NCBI RefSeq assembly: GCF_030540835.1
Contig: NZ_JAUOEK010000184.1
Span: 434,001 to 498,000 of the forward strand
Direction of reading: 5' to 3'
From: Flavivirga aquimarina
Lineage (GTDB): Bacteria; Bacteroidota; Bacteroidia; Flavobacteriales; Flavobacteriaceae
DNA: 64,000 nt
Below are positions 20,142-27,408 of this stretch, one piece after another (within the stretch, counting starts at the first letter, position 1; every line of letters starts with the position of its first letter). The position numbers and the translations under genes were made by a program. The notes below the pieces were generated by a model, which saw only the letters and a program-made list of their open reading frames with translations, did no database searches and had not been told where the DNA came from.

Positions 20142-20807
20142 ATGACCTTAACACCTATTAAAACACCCTTGGTTGCAAAAAAGATGTTTCCAAATTATAT
20201 TTGGGACATCCCTTCTGCAGATAAAGTAATATACTTGACATTTGACGATGGTCCAACTCCCGAGATTACTAATTGGGTATTAAATACTTTAAAAAAACAC
20301 AAAGCCAAAGCGACTTTTTTTTGCATTGGAAATAATATTGAAAAGCACCCAGATATATTTTATAATATCTTAAATGATGGACATGGTGTTGGAAATCATA
20401 CTTATAATCATGTTAAAGGTTGGAAAACAAAAACAAAAGATTATTTAAAAAATATTTCAGAAACCCAAGAAACCATTGAGAGTAAAATTCAAAGTCAAAG
20501 TACAGAATTTAGAATTCAGAATTTATTTCGCCCTCCTTATGGACAAATAACCCCTAAGCAAGGAAAAAAACTCATAGCATTAGGTTATAAAATCATTATG
20601 TGGGATGTGCTGTCTTTTGATTGGGATTATAAAGTTAATGAGGAAAATTGTTTAAACAACGTTATCCATAAAGCAACTAACGGTAGTATTATTGTGTTTC
20701 ATGATAGTGTAAAAGCTTCAAAAAATATGCAATATGCTTTACCAAAGGTATTAGATCATTTTAGCAAATTAGGCTACCGTTTTAAAGCTATAGCTAAATC
20801 AAAATAA
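20142..20807 (+). CDS. Polysaccharide deacetylase (NodB homology domain)
   Basis: A metal-dependent carbohydrate esterase 4 fold of 221 residues. Motif 1 is TFDDGP (residues 29-34), motif 2 is the metal-binding NHTYNH (about 86-91), motif 3 RPPYGQ, motif 4 a DVLSFDW segment, and the last motif IIVFHDS. All the metal ligands expected for the family (Asp, His, His) are present, so activity is likely, for example on peptidoglycan or another N-acetylated glycan. There is no obvious signal peptide. It is 13 bases downstream of the DUF2723 glycosyltransferase and probably cotranscribed with it. Confidence 0.88.
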   Translation: MTLTPIKTPLVAKKMFPNYIWDIPSADKVIYLTFDDGPTPEITNWVLNTLKKHKAKATFFCIGNNIEKHPDIFYNILNDGHGVGNHTYNHVKGWKTKTKDYLKNISETQETIESKIQSQSTEFRIQNLFRPPYGQITPKQGKKLIALGYKIIMWDVLSFDWDYKVNEENCLNNVIHKATNGSIIVFHDSVKASKNMQYALPKVLDHFSKLGYRFKAIAKSK

Positions 20808-20838
20808 ATCGTCATTAATTAGATTTACTTCTTTCGAA

Positions 20839-20871
20839 AGACCTGCTAGGTTTTTAAAACCTGGCAGGTCT
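20839..20871. repeat. REP-like palindrome, AGACCTGC type
   Basis: A 33-base inverted repeat: AGACCTGCTAGGTTTT, one T, AAAACCTGGCAGGTCT (16-bp arms, one mismatch). Elements of this type recur between genes in many flavobacterial genomes (from memory). It may also end transcription of the deacetylase gene. Confidence 0.7.
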
Positions 20872-20960
20872 AATATAAAATTCCGCCTATGTCAAATTAT
20901 GATGATTTAGCTATATAAGATTAAAAACAGATAACTAGCGAACTTGTCTTCAATACAAAT

Positions 20961-21000
20961 ATTGGAGCATATCTCAAATATGCTCGGTACCAATTTTTAT
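20961..21000 (+). terminator. Possible terminator hairpin
   Basis: GAGCATAT-CTCAA-ATATGCTC (20965-20985) inside an outer TTGG/CCAA pair, followed by TTTTTATT. It lies between the convergent deacetylase and thioredoxin-fold genes; the rest of 20872-21041 shows nothing else. Confidence 0.45.
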
Positions 21001-21041
21001 TAATTTGATTTTTTGATTGAGATACTTGTCTTCATAGAAGC

Positions 21042-21338
21042 TTAAGCATATTGCTGAATAATACTTATAAGCGTATTGGCATCCTGTTCACCACTTTGGC
21101 GCCATTTCATTTCACCATCTTTATAAATAATAAGCGTTGGTAAAGCCTTCACTCTTAAAGCTTCGGCAAGTTCTTCATTCTTTTCTACATCAATCTTTAT
21201 AACTTTAGCTTTATCTCCAAGTGCAGCAGCGACATCTCTTAAAACAAGATGCATGGCAGTCGATTCATCATTCCATTCTGTATAAAAATCTAACAAAACA
21301 GGAATTTCTACATCTATAAGTTCTCCAAATTTTGACAT
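21042..21338 (-). CDS. Thioredoxin-fold protein lacking the active-site cysteines
   Basis: A 98-residue protein that follows the thioredoxin fold from end to end: PVLLDFYTEW at residues 13-22, the middle strand KAKVIKIDVEKNEELAEALRV, the cis-proline loop ALPTLIIYKDGE and the final helix. The active-site segment reads EWNDESTAM where thioredoxins have WCGPCKAM, so both cysteines are replaced (Asn23, Ser26), and no cysteine occurs anywhere in the protein. It cannot be a dithiol reductase and may be a chaperone-like or adaptor protein. It lies 54 bases after the metallophosphoesterase gene, on the same strand. Confidence 0.85.
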   Translation of the reverse strand: MSKFGELIDVEIPVLLDFYTEWNDESTAMHLVLRDVAAALGDKAKVIKIDVEKNEELAEALRVKALPTLIIYKDGEMKWRQSGEQDANTLISIIQQYA

Positions 21339-21392
21339 ATTTTAGTATTTATTAGTCAAATATTCTTATACAAATATAGCATTTATTAGCAA

Positions 21393-22643
21393 TTATGCAT
21401 TATTTGAGCCTTTTTTAAGCTCTATAACTGTAATTTCTGGCCATATTCCAACGCGCCCTGGAAATGCTAAATAACCAAAACCTCTATTTACGTTTATATA
21501 CTGACCGAGCTCTTCGTAAATGCCTGCCCAATATTTGTAACGCCATTTTACAGGGCTCCATTTAAACCATCCGGGAATTTCAATACCAAACTGCATACCA
21601 TGAGTGTGTCCACTTAATGTTAAATGATAATGATAATCATCTTCAATTACCTTTCTTTCCCAATGCGTTGGGTCATGGCTCATCAAAATTTTAAAATCAT
21701 TTTTATCAATCGCACTTGCAGCCTTTTTTAAATCGCCTGCTGTTTTAAATCCACCTGCTCCCCAGTTTTCTACCCCCACCAAAGCAATACGCTCTCCTGC
21801 TTTTTCTAAATATCTGCTTTCATTTAACAATAAGTCAAAACCCATTTCTTTTTGAAATGATTTTAAAGTTTCTAAATTTTTATGTTTATCTTCTTTTGAT
21901 TCCCATCTAACATAATCGCCATAATCGTGATTTCCTAAAACAGAATACAAACCATCTTTAGCCTTAAGTTTTCCAAAAATCTCTTTGTATGGTATTAGCT
22001 CTTCCGCTTTATTATTTACCATATCACCGGTAAATAAGATAACATCACTTTGTTGTTCGTTAATTAAATCTACTGCGTACTCGACTTTATTAATATTATC
22101 GAAACTACCAGAATGTATATCGCTAATTTGAGTAAGTTTATAACCATCAAAAGTCTCTGGCAAATCTTCAAAATGTAGTGTATATTTTAACACCTTATAA
22201 TTGTACTTGCCTTTAATAACACCATATAAAATTGAAGCAAAAGGGATAGCCGCCAAGCCAAGTGCTATTTGCGAAATAAACTTTCTTCTATTTTGTAATG
22301 CAACGCCTTCGGTATTGGCCGTTTTTATATAGTTTTCGTTAATATAAACAATAAACCTAAAAATATCTTCGCCTAATAAAGTTACAGCAACTACAATTTT
22401 TGGAACATAAAACAAAACCAACAAACTAAGTGCCAATGAAAACTTAAAAGGAATACCATTAGACCTGTCAAACGTTAAAATCTGATAGAAAAAATTACCT
22501 AAAACAACCAGAGAAAAGAATATATAAACATAGGTTATAATATTGTTTTTAATAATAACTCTAAAAGATTGTAACGTATAAAAATCTAAGACCAAAAATA
22601 TTATAAGAAATATAATTAAACGCGACATTCTTTTTTTAATCAA
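21393..22643 (-). CDS. Membrane-anchored metallophosphoesterase (YkuE/YaeI-like)
   Basis: A 416-residue protein with three or four N-terminal hydrophobic helices (1-150) and a calcineurin-like phosphoesterase domain (about 165-405). The metal-binding motifs are intact: ISDIHSGS, FTGDMVNN, VLGNHDYGD, a HDPTHWE segment and SGHTHGMQFG. By similarity to YkuE/YaeI it may act on phosphorylated lipid or cell-wall intermediates at the membrane, but the substrate cannot be read from sequence. It is likely cotranscribed with the thioredoxin-fold gene downstream and divergent from polA. Confidence 0.87.
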   Translation of the reverse strand: MIKKRMSRLIIFLIIFLVLDFYTLQSFRVIIKNNIITYVYIFFSLVVLGNFFYQILTFDRSNGIPFKFSLALSLLVLFYVPKIVVAVTLLGEDIFRFIVYINENYIKTANTEGVALQNRRKFISQIALGLAAIPFASILYGVIKGKYNYKVLKYTLHFEDLPETFDGYKLTQISDIHSGSFDNINKVEYAVDLINEQQSDVILFTGDMVNNKAEELIPYKEIFGKLKAKDGLYSVLGNHDYGDYVRWESKEDKHKNLETLKSFQKEMGFDLLLNESRYLEKAGERIALVGVENWGAGGFKTAGDLKKAASAIDKNDFKILMSHDPTHWERKVIEDDYHYHLTLSGHTHGMQFGIEIPGWFKWSPVKWRYKYWAGIYEELGQYINVNRGFGYLAFPGRVGIWPEITVIELKKGSNNA

Positions 22644-22779
22644 AGATAATAGTATTACAAGTTAATACTTCTTTAACACATCTAATTTAACTTATAGTTA
22701 AGATTTTGTCATGTATTATACTTTATAAAAAAATAAGTACAACAGATTTAAAAACTCATTTTTTAAGAATAACTTTTTG

Positions 22780-22787
22780 TAGTTTTG
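22780..22787 (+). promoter_or_regulatory. Candidate -7 box of polA
   Basis: TAGTTTTG fits TAnnTTTG and lies 22 bases before the polA ATG. Confidence 0.45.
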
Positions 22788-22809
22788 ATTTTCTATCAAA
22801 ACAAAAAAC

Positions 22810-25689
22810 ATGTCAGATCAAAAACGCCTTTTCTTAGTCGATGCCTATGCTCTAATTTTCCGTGGTTATTATGCCTTTATTAAAAACCCAAGAATTAATT
22901 CAAAAGGCACCGATACTTCGGCAATACTAGGGTTTATGAATTCTCTTTTAGATGTTATAAAACGAGAACGACCAGACCATTTAGCTGTTTGTTTTGATAA
23001 AGGAGGAAGTGCAGATCGTCTTGAGATGTATAAGGAATATAAAGCTAATAGGGATGAAACTCCCGAAGCGATTAAAGTTGCTGTGCCATACATTTATAGT
23101 ATTTTAGAAGCTATGCATATTCCAATTATGGTGAAAGAAGGTTATGAAGCCGATGATGTTATTGGAACACTTTCCAAACAAGCCGAAAAAGAAGGTTATA
23201 AAACCTTTATGGTAACTCCAGATAAAGATTTTGCACAACTGGTTTCTGAAAATATTTTTATGTATCGCCCTGTTTTTGGTGGTGGTTATGAGACTTGGGG
23301 TATCCCAGAAGTGCAGAAAAAGTTTGAAGTTACCGACCCTCTGCAAGTCATTGATTTTTTAGGAATGATGGGAGATTCCAGTGATAATATCCCCGGACTT
23401 CCCGGAGTTGGCGAAAAAACAGCTAAAAAGTTTTTAGCACAATATGGCAGCATGGAAAATCTTTTAGCCAATACCCATGAACTCAAAGGAAAAATGAAGG
23501 AGAAAATTGAAGCGAATGGTGAATTGGGAATCCTGTCAAAAAAACTGGCTACCATTATGCTGGACGTTCCTGTTGCATTTAATGAAAAAGATTTTGAAAT
23601 GTCTCAACCGGACATCCCTAAAGTCTCAGAGATTTTTCAAGAATTAGAGTTTAGACGCTTAATAGATAATTTCAATAAGACATTTGCTACAGACACTTCG
23701 GCTACGCCCAATACCCAAACTCCAAATTCAAAACAATCAGAAACAAAAGCGACACCAAAAGAACAGGCATCTGCTGGTGCCGGACAGTTTTCTTTATTTG
23801 GTGGTGATTCGGCTACGCCCAGCAATCAAAATAATAACTCAGAAACTGAGCAGGGTCAAAGTTCAGAATATACTCGAAAAACAGCAGAAACGACCTCTCA
23901 TTTTTACCAGAGTGTAGACTCAGGCATAGCCACCAAACTCTTTATTAAAAATTTAATGAATCAAACTTCTGTTTGTTTCGATACTGAGACCACAGGTTTA
24001 AATCCTATTACAGCAGAACTGGTTGGCATTGCTTTTTCATGGGAAGTAGGTAAAGGGTTTTATTTACCATTTCCAGAAGATAAAACTGAAACTCAAAAAC
24101 TTATTGAACAATTACGTCCATTTTTTGAAAGCGAAGCTATTCAAAAAATTGGTCAGAATTTAAAATATGACATCAAGGTTCTCGCTAAATACAATATTGT
24201 TGTTAAAGGTAAATTGTTTGATACCATGTTAGCACATTATCTTATCAATCCGGATATGCGACATAACATGGATGTACTTGCAGAAACATATTTAAATTAC
24301 ACCCCTATTTCTATTGAAACGCTTGTTGGTAAAAAGGGGAAAAACCAATTATCAATGCGCGATGTTCCTTTAGAAAAACAAACCGAATATGCCGTTGAAG
24401 ACTCCGATATTACACTTCAATTAAAAGAACATTTTGAAAAAGAATTGGGAGAAGCCGATACCCAAAAACTTTTCGACGATATTGAAGTCCCATTGCTTCG
24501 TGTACTGGCTGCTATGGAATTAGAGGGTATTAATCTGGATAAAAATTTCCTAAATACCCTTTCGGAAGAATTAAATAAAGATATTGCTTCATTAGAGACT
24601 AAAATTTACGAGGCTGCAGGTGAAGAATTCAATATAGCGTCACCAAAACAATTGGGTGTTATTCTTTTCGAAAAATTAAAACTTGTAGATAAACCTAAAA
24701 AGACTAAAACTGGTCAATATGCTACCTCTGAGGACATTCTATCTTATTTAGCAAAAGATCATGACATTATTCAAAATATTCTAGACTACAGAGGCTTAGC
24801 AAAACTAAAAAGCACCTATGTTGATGCTTTACCAGACCAGGTTGAAGAATCAACCGGTCGTGTACATACCGATTATATGCAGACCGTAGCAGCGACAGGA
24901 CGATTAAGCAGTAACAATCCGAATCTTCAAAATATCCCTATTCGTACCGAACGTGGACGACAGGTAAGAAAAGCATTCATTCCACGAAGCGAAGATTATA
25001 CGCTTTTAGCTGCCGATTATTCTCAAATAGAACTTCGAATTATTGCGGCTTTAAGTGAAGAAGAAACCATGATTAATGCCTTTAAGAATGGAGAAGATAT
25101 TCACGCATCAACGGCTTCAAAAGTATTTGATGTGCCTTTAAACGAGGTGACTCGTGAGCAGCGTAGTAATGCTAAAACCGTTAATTTTGGGATCATTTAT
25201 GGTGTTTCGGCTTTCGGATTAAGTAATCAAACTAATTTATCGAGAAGCGAATCCAAAGAATTAATTGATACCTATTACACCACATACCCTAAGCTTAGAA
25301 ACTTTATTAGTGAGCAAGTAGATTTTGCACGAGATAATGGTTATGTGCAAACCGTTTTAGGACGTCGTCGCTATTTAAAAGACATTAATTCTCGTAATGC
25401 TGTGGTTCGTGGTGCTGCAGAACGGAATGCCGTTAATGCACCCATTCAGGGTAGTGCTGCTGATATTATTAAAATTGCTATGATTAATATTTATAACAAA
25501 CTTCAAGAAGGCGATTTTAAAACTAAAATGCTTTTACAAGTGCATGATGAATTGGTGTTTGATGTTTATAAACCCGAATTAGAAACCATTAAAACCTTAG
25601 TTAAAACAGAAATGGAAAGCGCATATAAGTTAGAAGTCCCTCTTGATGTTGATTTAGATATTGGCGATAATTGGTTGGAGGCGCATTAA
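22810..25689 (+). CDS. polA: DNA polymerase I
   Basis: A 959-residue replication and repair polymerase with all three activities. The 5'-3' exonuclease (1-290) has FLVDAYALIFRGYYAF, DKDFAQLV and GDSSDNIPGLPGVGEKTA. The 3'-5' exonuclease (about 370-560) keeps FDTETTGLNP, NLKYDIKVL and EDSDITLQL, so proofreading is likely. The polymerase domain has DYSQIELRIIA, RSNAKTVNFGIIYGVSAFGL and QVHDELVFD. Between the first two domains is a 75-residue Ser/Thr/Gln/Asn-rich linker. It contains two copies of a 14-bp sequence (23698-23711 and 23809-23822, TTCGGCTACGCCCA) that resembles an intergenic repeat. Single gene, divergent from the metallophosphoesterase. Confidence 0.98.
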   Translation: MSDQKRLFLVDAYALIFRGYYAFIKNPRINSKGTDTSAILGFMNSLLDVIKRERPDHLAVCFDKGGSADRLEMYKEYKANRDETPEAIKVAVPYIYSILEAMHIPIMVKEGYEADDVIGTLSKQAEKEGYKTFMVTPDKDFAQLVSENIFMYRPVFGGGYETWGIPEVQKKFEVTDPLQVIDFLGMMGDSSDNIPGLPGVGEKTAKKFLAQYGSMENLLANTHELKGKMKEKIEANGELGILSKKLATIMLDVPVAFNEKDFEMSQPDIPKVSEIFQELEFRRLIDNFNKTFATDTSATPNTQTPNSKQSETKATPKEQASAGAGQFSLFGGDSATPSNQNNNSETEQGQSSEYTRKTAETTSHFYQSVDSGIATKLFIKNLMNQTSVCFDTETTGLNPITAELVGIAFSWEVGKGFYLPFPEDKTETQKLIEQLRPFFESEAIQKIGQNLKYDIKVLAKYNIVVKGKLFDTMLAHYLINPDMRHNMDVLAETYLNYTPISIETLVGKKGKNQLSMRDVPLEKQTEYAVEDSDITLQLKEHFEKELGEADTQKLFDDIEVPLLRVLAAMELEGINLDKNFLNTLSEELNKDIASLETKIYEAAGEEFNIASPKQLGVILFEKLKLVDKPKKTKTGQYATSEDILSYLAKDHDIIQNILDYRGLAKLKSTYVDALPDQVEESTGRVHTDYMQTVAATGRLSSNNPNLQNIPIRTERGRQVRKAFIPRSEDYTLLAADYSQIELRIIAALSEEETMINAFKNGEDIHASTASKVFDVPLNEVTREQRSNAKTVNFGIIYGVSAFGLSNQTNLSRSESKELIDTYYTTYPKLRNFISEQVDFARDNGYVQTVLGRRRYLKDINSRNAVVRGAAERNAVNAPIQGSAADIIKIAMINIYNKLQEGDFKTKMLLQVHDELVFDVYKPELETIKTLVKTEMESAYKLEVPLDVDLDIGDNWLEAH

Positions 25690-25777
25690 ATTTATTTATT
25701 TTCAATTATCATTGCATTGAAATAAGTTTTGTTTGTATTTCAACTCATAGTACCTGAGATCATTCAGTAATTTCTTT

Positions 25778-25873
25778 TTACTTTTTAATTGTTTTTTTTT
25801 GATTAAGGGAAACAATATTCCATACTGTAAAGACTAAAACAGCAAAAACGAGTATGACTAAAATTGTATTCAT
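25778..25873 (-). CDS. Small membrane peptide, 31 residues
   Basis: An ORF from ATG at 25873 to TAA at 25778, within the 320-base gap after polA. It encodes one hydrophobic helix (NTILVILVFAVLVFTVWNIV) and a positively charged tail ending KKTIKK. The orientation of charges fits a single-pass inner-membrane peptide. It resembles no family known to me and could be a chance ORF in AT-rich DNA. Confidence 0.4.
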   Translation of the reverse strand: MNTILVILVFAVLVFTVWNIVSLNQKKTIKK

Positions 25874-25922
25874 TGATTATTTTTATTAAAAGTAGGAAAA
25901 TTCGTTTATTTTTGCATTAAAT

Positions 25923-25989
25923 ACACCCCTATAATCCCCTCGAGGGGATATTGGTTTGGATTGTCCCCTTGAGGGGACTTTAGGGGTGT
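25923..25989. repeat. Nested palindromic repeat, left of the DUF559 gene
   Basis: A 67-base element with outer arms ACACCCCT (25923-25930) and AGGGGTGT (25982-25989). Inside are two further palindromes, ATCCCCTCGAGGGGAT (25934-25949) and GTCCCCTTGAGGGGAC (25963-25978). A related copy lies on the other side of the DUF559 gene. Confidence 0.8.
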
Positions 25990-26009
25990 CAGAGTACAAA
26001 ATGTAAACC

Positions 26010-26375
26010 ATGAGAAACAAAATAATTCCATATAATCCAGAATTAAAACTGCTAGCCAGACAATTAAGAAAGAACAGCACATTGCCCGAAGTTTTATTAT
26101 GGCAAAATATAAAACAACGAGCTTTTGGCGTACAATTTCACAGACAAGTTCCCATGCTTAATTATATTGTTGATTTTTATTGTCATGAAATTGGTTTAGC
26201 TATTGAAATTGATGGTAGCAGCCATGACCATAGTTTTTTATACGATGCTAAAAGGCAAGGAGAATTAGAAGTTTATGGTGTTAAATTTTTGAGATTTTCA
26301 AATGAAGAAGTCAAGAAAAACATGTTCAGTGTTTTATTGGTTATTGAAGAGACTGTAAAAGAATTGATGGGATAA
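26010..26375 (+). CDS. DUF559 endonuclease-domain protein (Vsr-like fold)
   Basis: A 121-residue single-domain protein with the complete DUF559 pattern: arginine/lysine-rich start, TLPEVLLWQ (Glu27), FGVQFHRQVPMLNYIVDFYC (Asp55) and LAIEIDGSSH (Glu66, Asp68), then a C-terminal strand VKFLRFSNEEV. The E...D...ExD arrangement is that of the restriction-endonuclease/Vsr superfamily, so nuclease activity is likely, though no DUF559 function is settled. Its ATG is 20 bases beyond one nested palindromic repeat and its stop 25 bases before another. This suggests that gene and repeats form one mobile or co-evolving unit. No methylase or other partner is adjacent. Confidence 0.85.
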   Translation: MRNKIIPYNPELKLLARQLRKNSTLPEVLLWQNIKQRAFGVQFHRQVPMLNYIVDFYCHEIGLAIEIDGSSHDHSFLYDAKRQGELEVYGVKFLRFSNEEVKKNMFSVLLVIEETVKELMG

Positions 26376-26400
26376 TTGTAAAAAACTAATTCTGTAAAAA

Positions 26401-26541
26401 ACACCCCTAAAGCCCCTTCAAGGGGACAATTATAACGACATATCTATATGCGTAGCTCAAATACTACCTACTATATTAATAACTTTAGTTTGTATTTAGG
26501 TTTCATGATTTAGATTGCCCCCTCAAGGGGATTACAGGTGT
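26401..26541. repeat. Nested palindromic repeat, right of the DUF559 gene
   Basis: Begins ACACCCCTAAAGCCCCTTCA with inner palindrome CCCCTTCAAGGGG and ends at 26517-26541 with GCCCCCTCAAGGGGAT and ACAGGTGT. About 85 bases of AT-rich DNA separate the two halves. It is a longer, worn relative of the element at 25923-25989. Confidence 0.7.
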
Positions 26542-26545
26542 ATTA

Positions 26546-26652
26546 CTACCTCCGTTTTTTCTTAGATAAACCTTAGTCTTGTTTTTACGCTGATAAAAAG
26601 AAATAGCATTATCATGAAGTAATACTTTTAACAAATATTGGCATACTAATTT
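26546..26652 (-). pseudogene. Decayed duplicate of the ygiQ 3' end
   Basis: This stretch aligns base by base with the 3' end of the intact ygiQ gene at 29852-30013. Examples are CTTAGTCTTGTTTTTACG here against CTTAGTCTTATTTTTACG there, and AATACTTTTAACAAAT against AGTACTTTTAATAAAT. About 60 bases of the gene (near 29922-29980) are missing in the copy. It has no start and no useful reading frame. It directly follows the right-hand palindromic repeat, as the true ygiQ end follows a worn repeat at about 29799-29838. Confidence 0.7.
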
Positions 26653-26695
26653 GTCCAAAAGATAGTATCTTTTTATCTAAAACTAAATTAACGCA

Positions 26696-27268
26696 CTAAT
26701 ATTCTTTAACCTTCAATTGAAAATTGATTTCAATAAGATCTTCAACCACTATTAACCCCAAGGCTTTTTTAGGTGGTTCTAAATTAAAATCTCGAATATT
26801 TAAACACAACACTCCTTTAACAACTAATATATCTTCACCTTCTAATTCTACTGGAATTACATAAGATTTTGTAACTCCTGCTAGTTCTAAATCTAATAGT
26901 GCATTTACAAGATTTTCATCTTTGAGATCTTTACTTATCTCTTTTAATTTAATACGTATTTGTGGATGTGTTTCAGATTTTAAAAGCTCTTGAAAATCAG
27001 TATTTATTCCTCTTCCGCCACAATCAAAATCAGCATTTTCTAATACTAAAGTTGTTTTATTAAAAATAATTTTTGCTTTATGCCTCTTAAAAAAAACAGG
27101 GATTGGTTTATTTAATTTCAAGATATTGTATTGACACTTAAAACTATTAACATTGGTTTTCCCCTTAATAACAAGTTGGCTACTAGGTGTAATTACTACA
27201 GAGATACCCCTTAAACTTGAAAAAGCCAGCATTGTGAAGATAAAAATATAAAACAATACCTTTTTCAT
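26696..27268 (-). CDS. YceI-family secreted protein
   Basis: A 190-residue exported protein. An N-terminal signal peptide (KKVLFYIFIFTMLAFSSL) precedes a YceI lipocalin-like barrel: SQLVIKGKTNVNSFKC, a cysteine-containing middle strand (NADFDCGGRGINTDF), LDLELAGVTKSYVIPVELEGE and FNLEPPKKALGLIVVED. YceI proteins bind polyisoprenoid-type lipids in a hydrophobic barrel. It is the third gene of a YceI-porin-YceI cluster but is separated from the porin gene by a strong hairpin and a possible -7 box (TATATTTG on the minus strand, 27304-27311). It may therefore also have its own promoter. Confidence 0.8.
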   Translation of the reverse strand: MKKVLFYIFIFTMLAFSSLRGISVVITPSSQLVIKGKTNVNSFKCQYNILKLNKPIPVFFKRHKAKIIFNKTTLVLENADFDCGGRGINTDFQELLKSETHPQIRIKLKEISKDLKDENLVNALLDLELAGVTKSYVIPVELEGEDILVVKGVLCLNIRDFNLEPPKKALGLIVVEDLIEINFQLKVKEY

Positions 27269-27317
27269 ATTCTTTTTTTAACCAAAATATTTTTTTGTGT
27301 TATCAAATATAAAAATC

Positions 27318-27379
27318 AAGTCTAAAAGTGTTTGAGTTATTAATTAAACCAGCAACTCAATTATGCTACTTTTAGACTT
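27318..27379 (-). terminator. Long inverted repeat between the porin and second YceI gene
   Basis: AAGTCTAAAAGT (27318-27329) pairs perfectly with ACTTTTAGACTT (27368-27379), with an inner TTGAGTT/AACTCAA pair. On the minus strand it is followed by GATTTTTAT. It probably terminates or attenuates transcripts leaving the porin gene. Confidence 0.65.
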
Positions 27380-27408
27380 AATTTTACATTTATTTTTTTA
27401 ATTAGTCT

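Noticed and set aside
25886-26080. 64-residue leftward ORF across the palindromic repeat and DUF559 start
   Set aside because: It runs through the non-coding repeat (PSRGQSKPISPRGDYRG is the translated palindrome) and the opposite strand of a good gene.
25923-26541. Repeats around the DUF559 gene as an insertion sequence or CRISPR array
   Set aside because: No transposase, no target-site duplication that I can identify, and the repeats are palindromic and too few and irregular for a spacer array.
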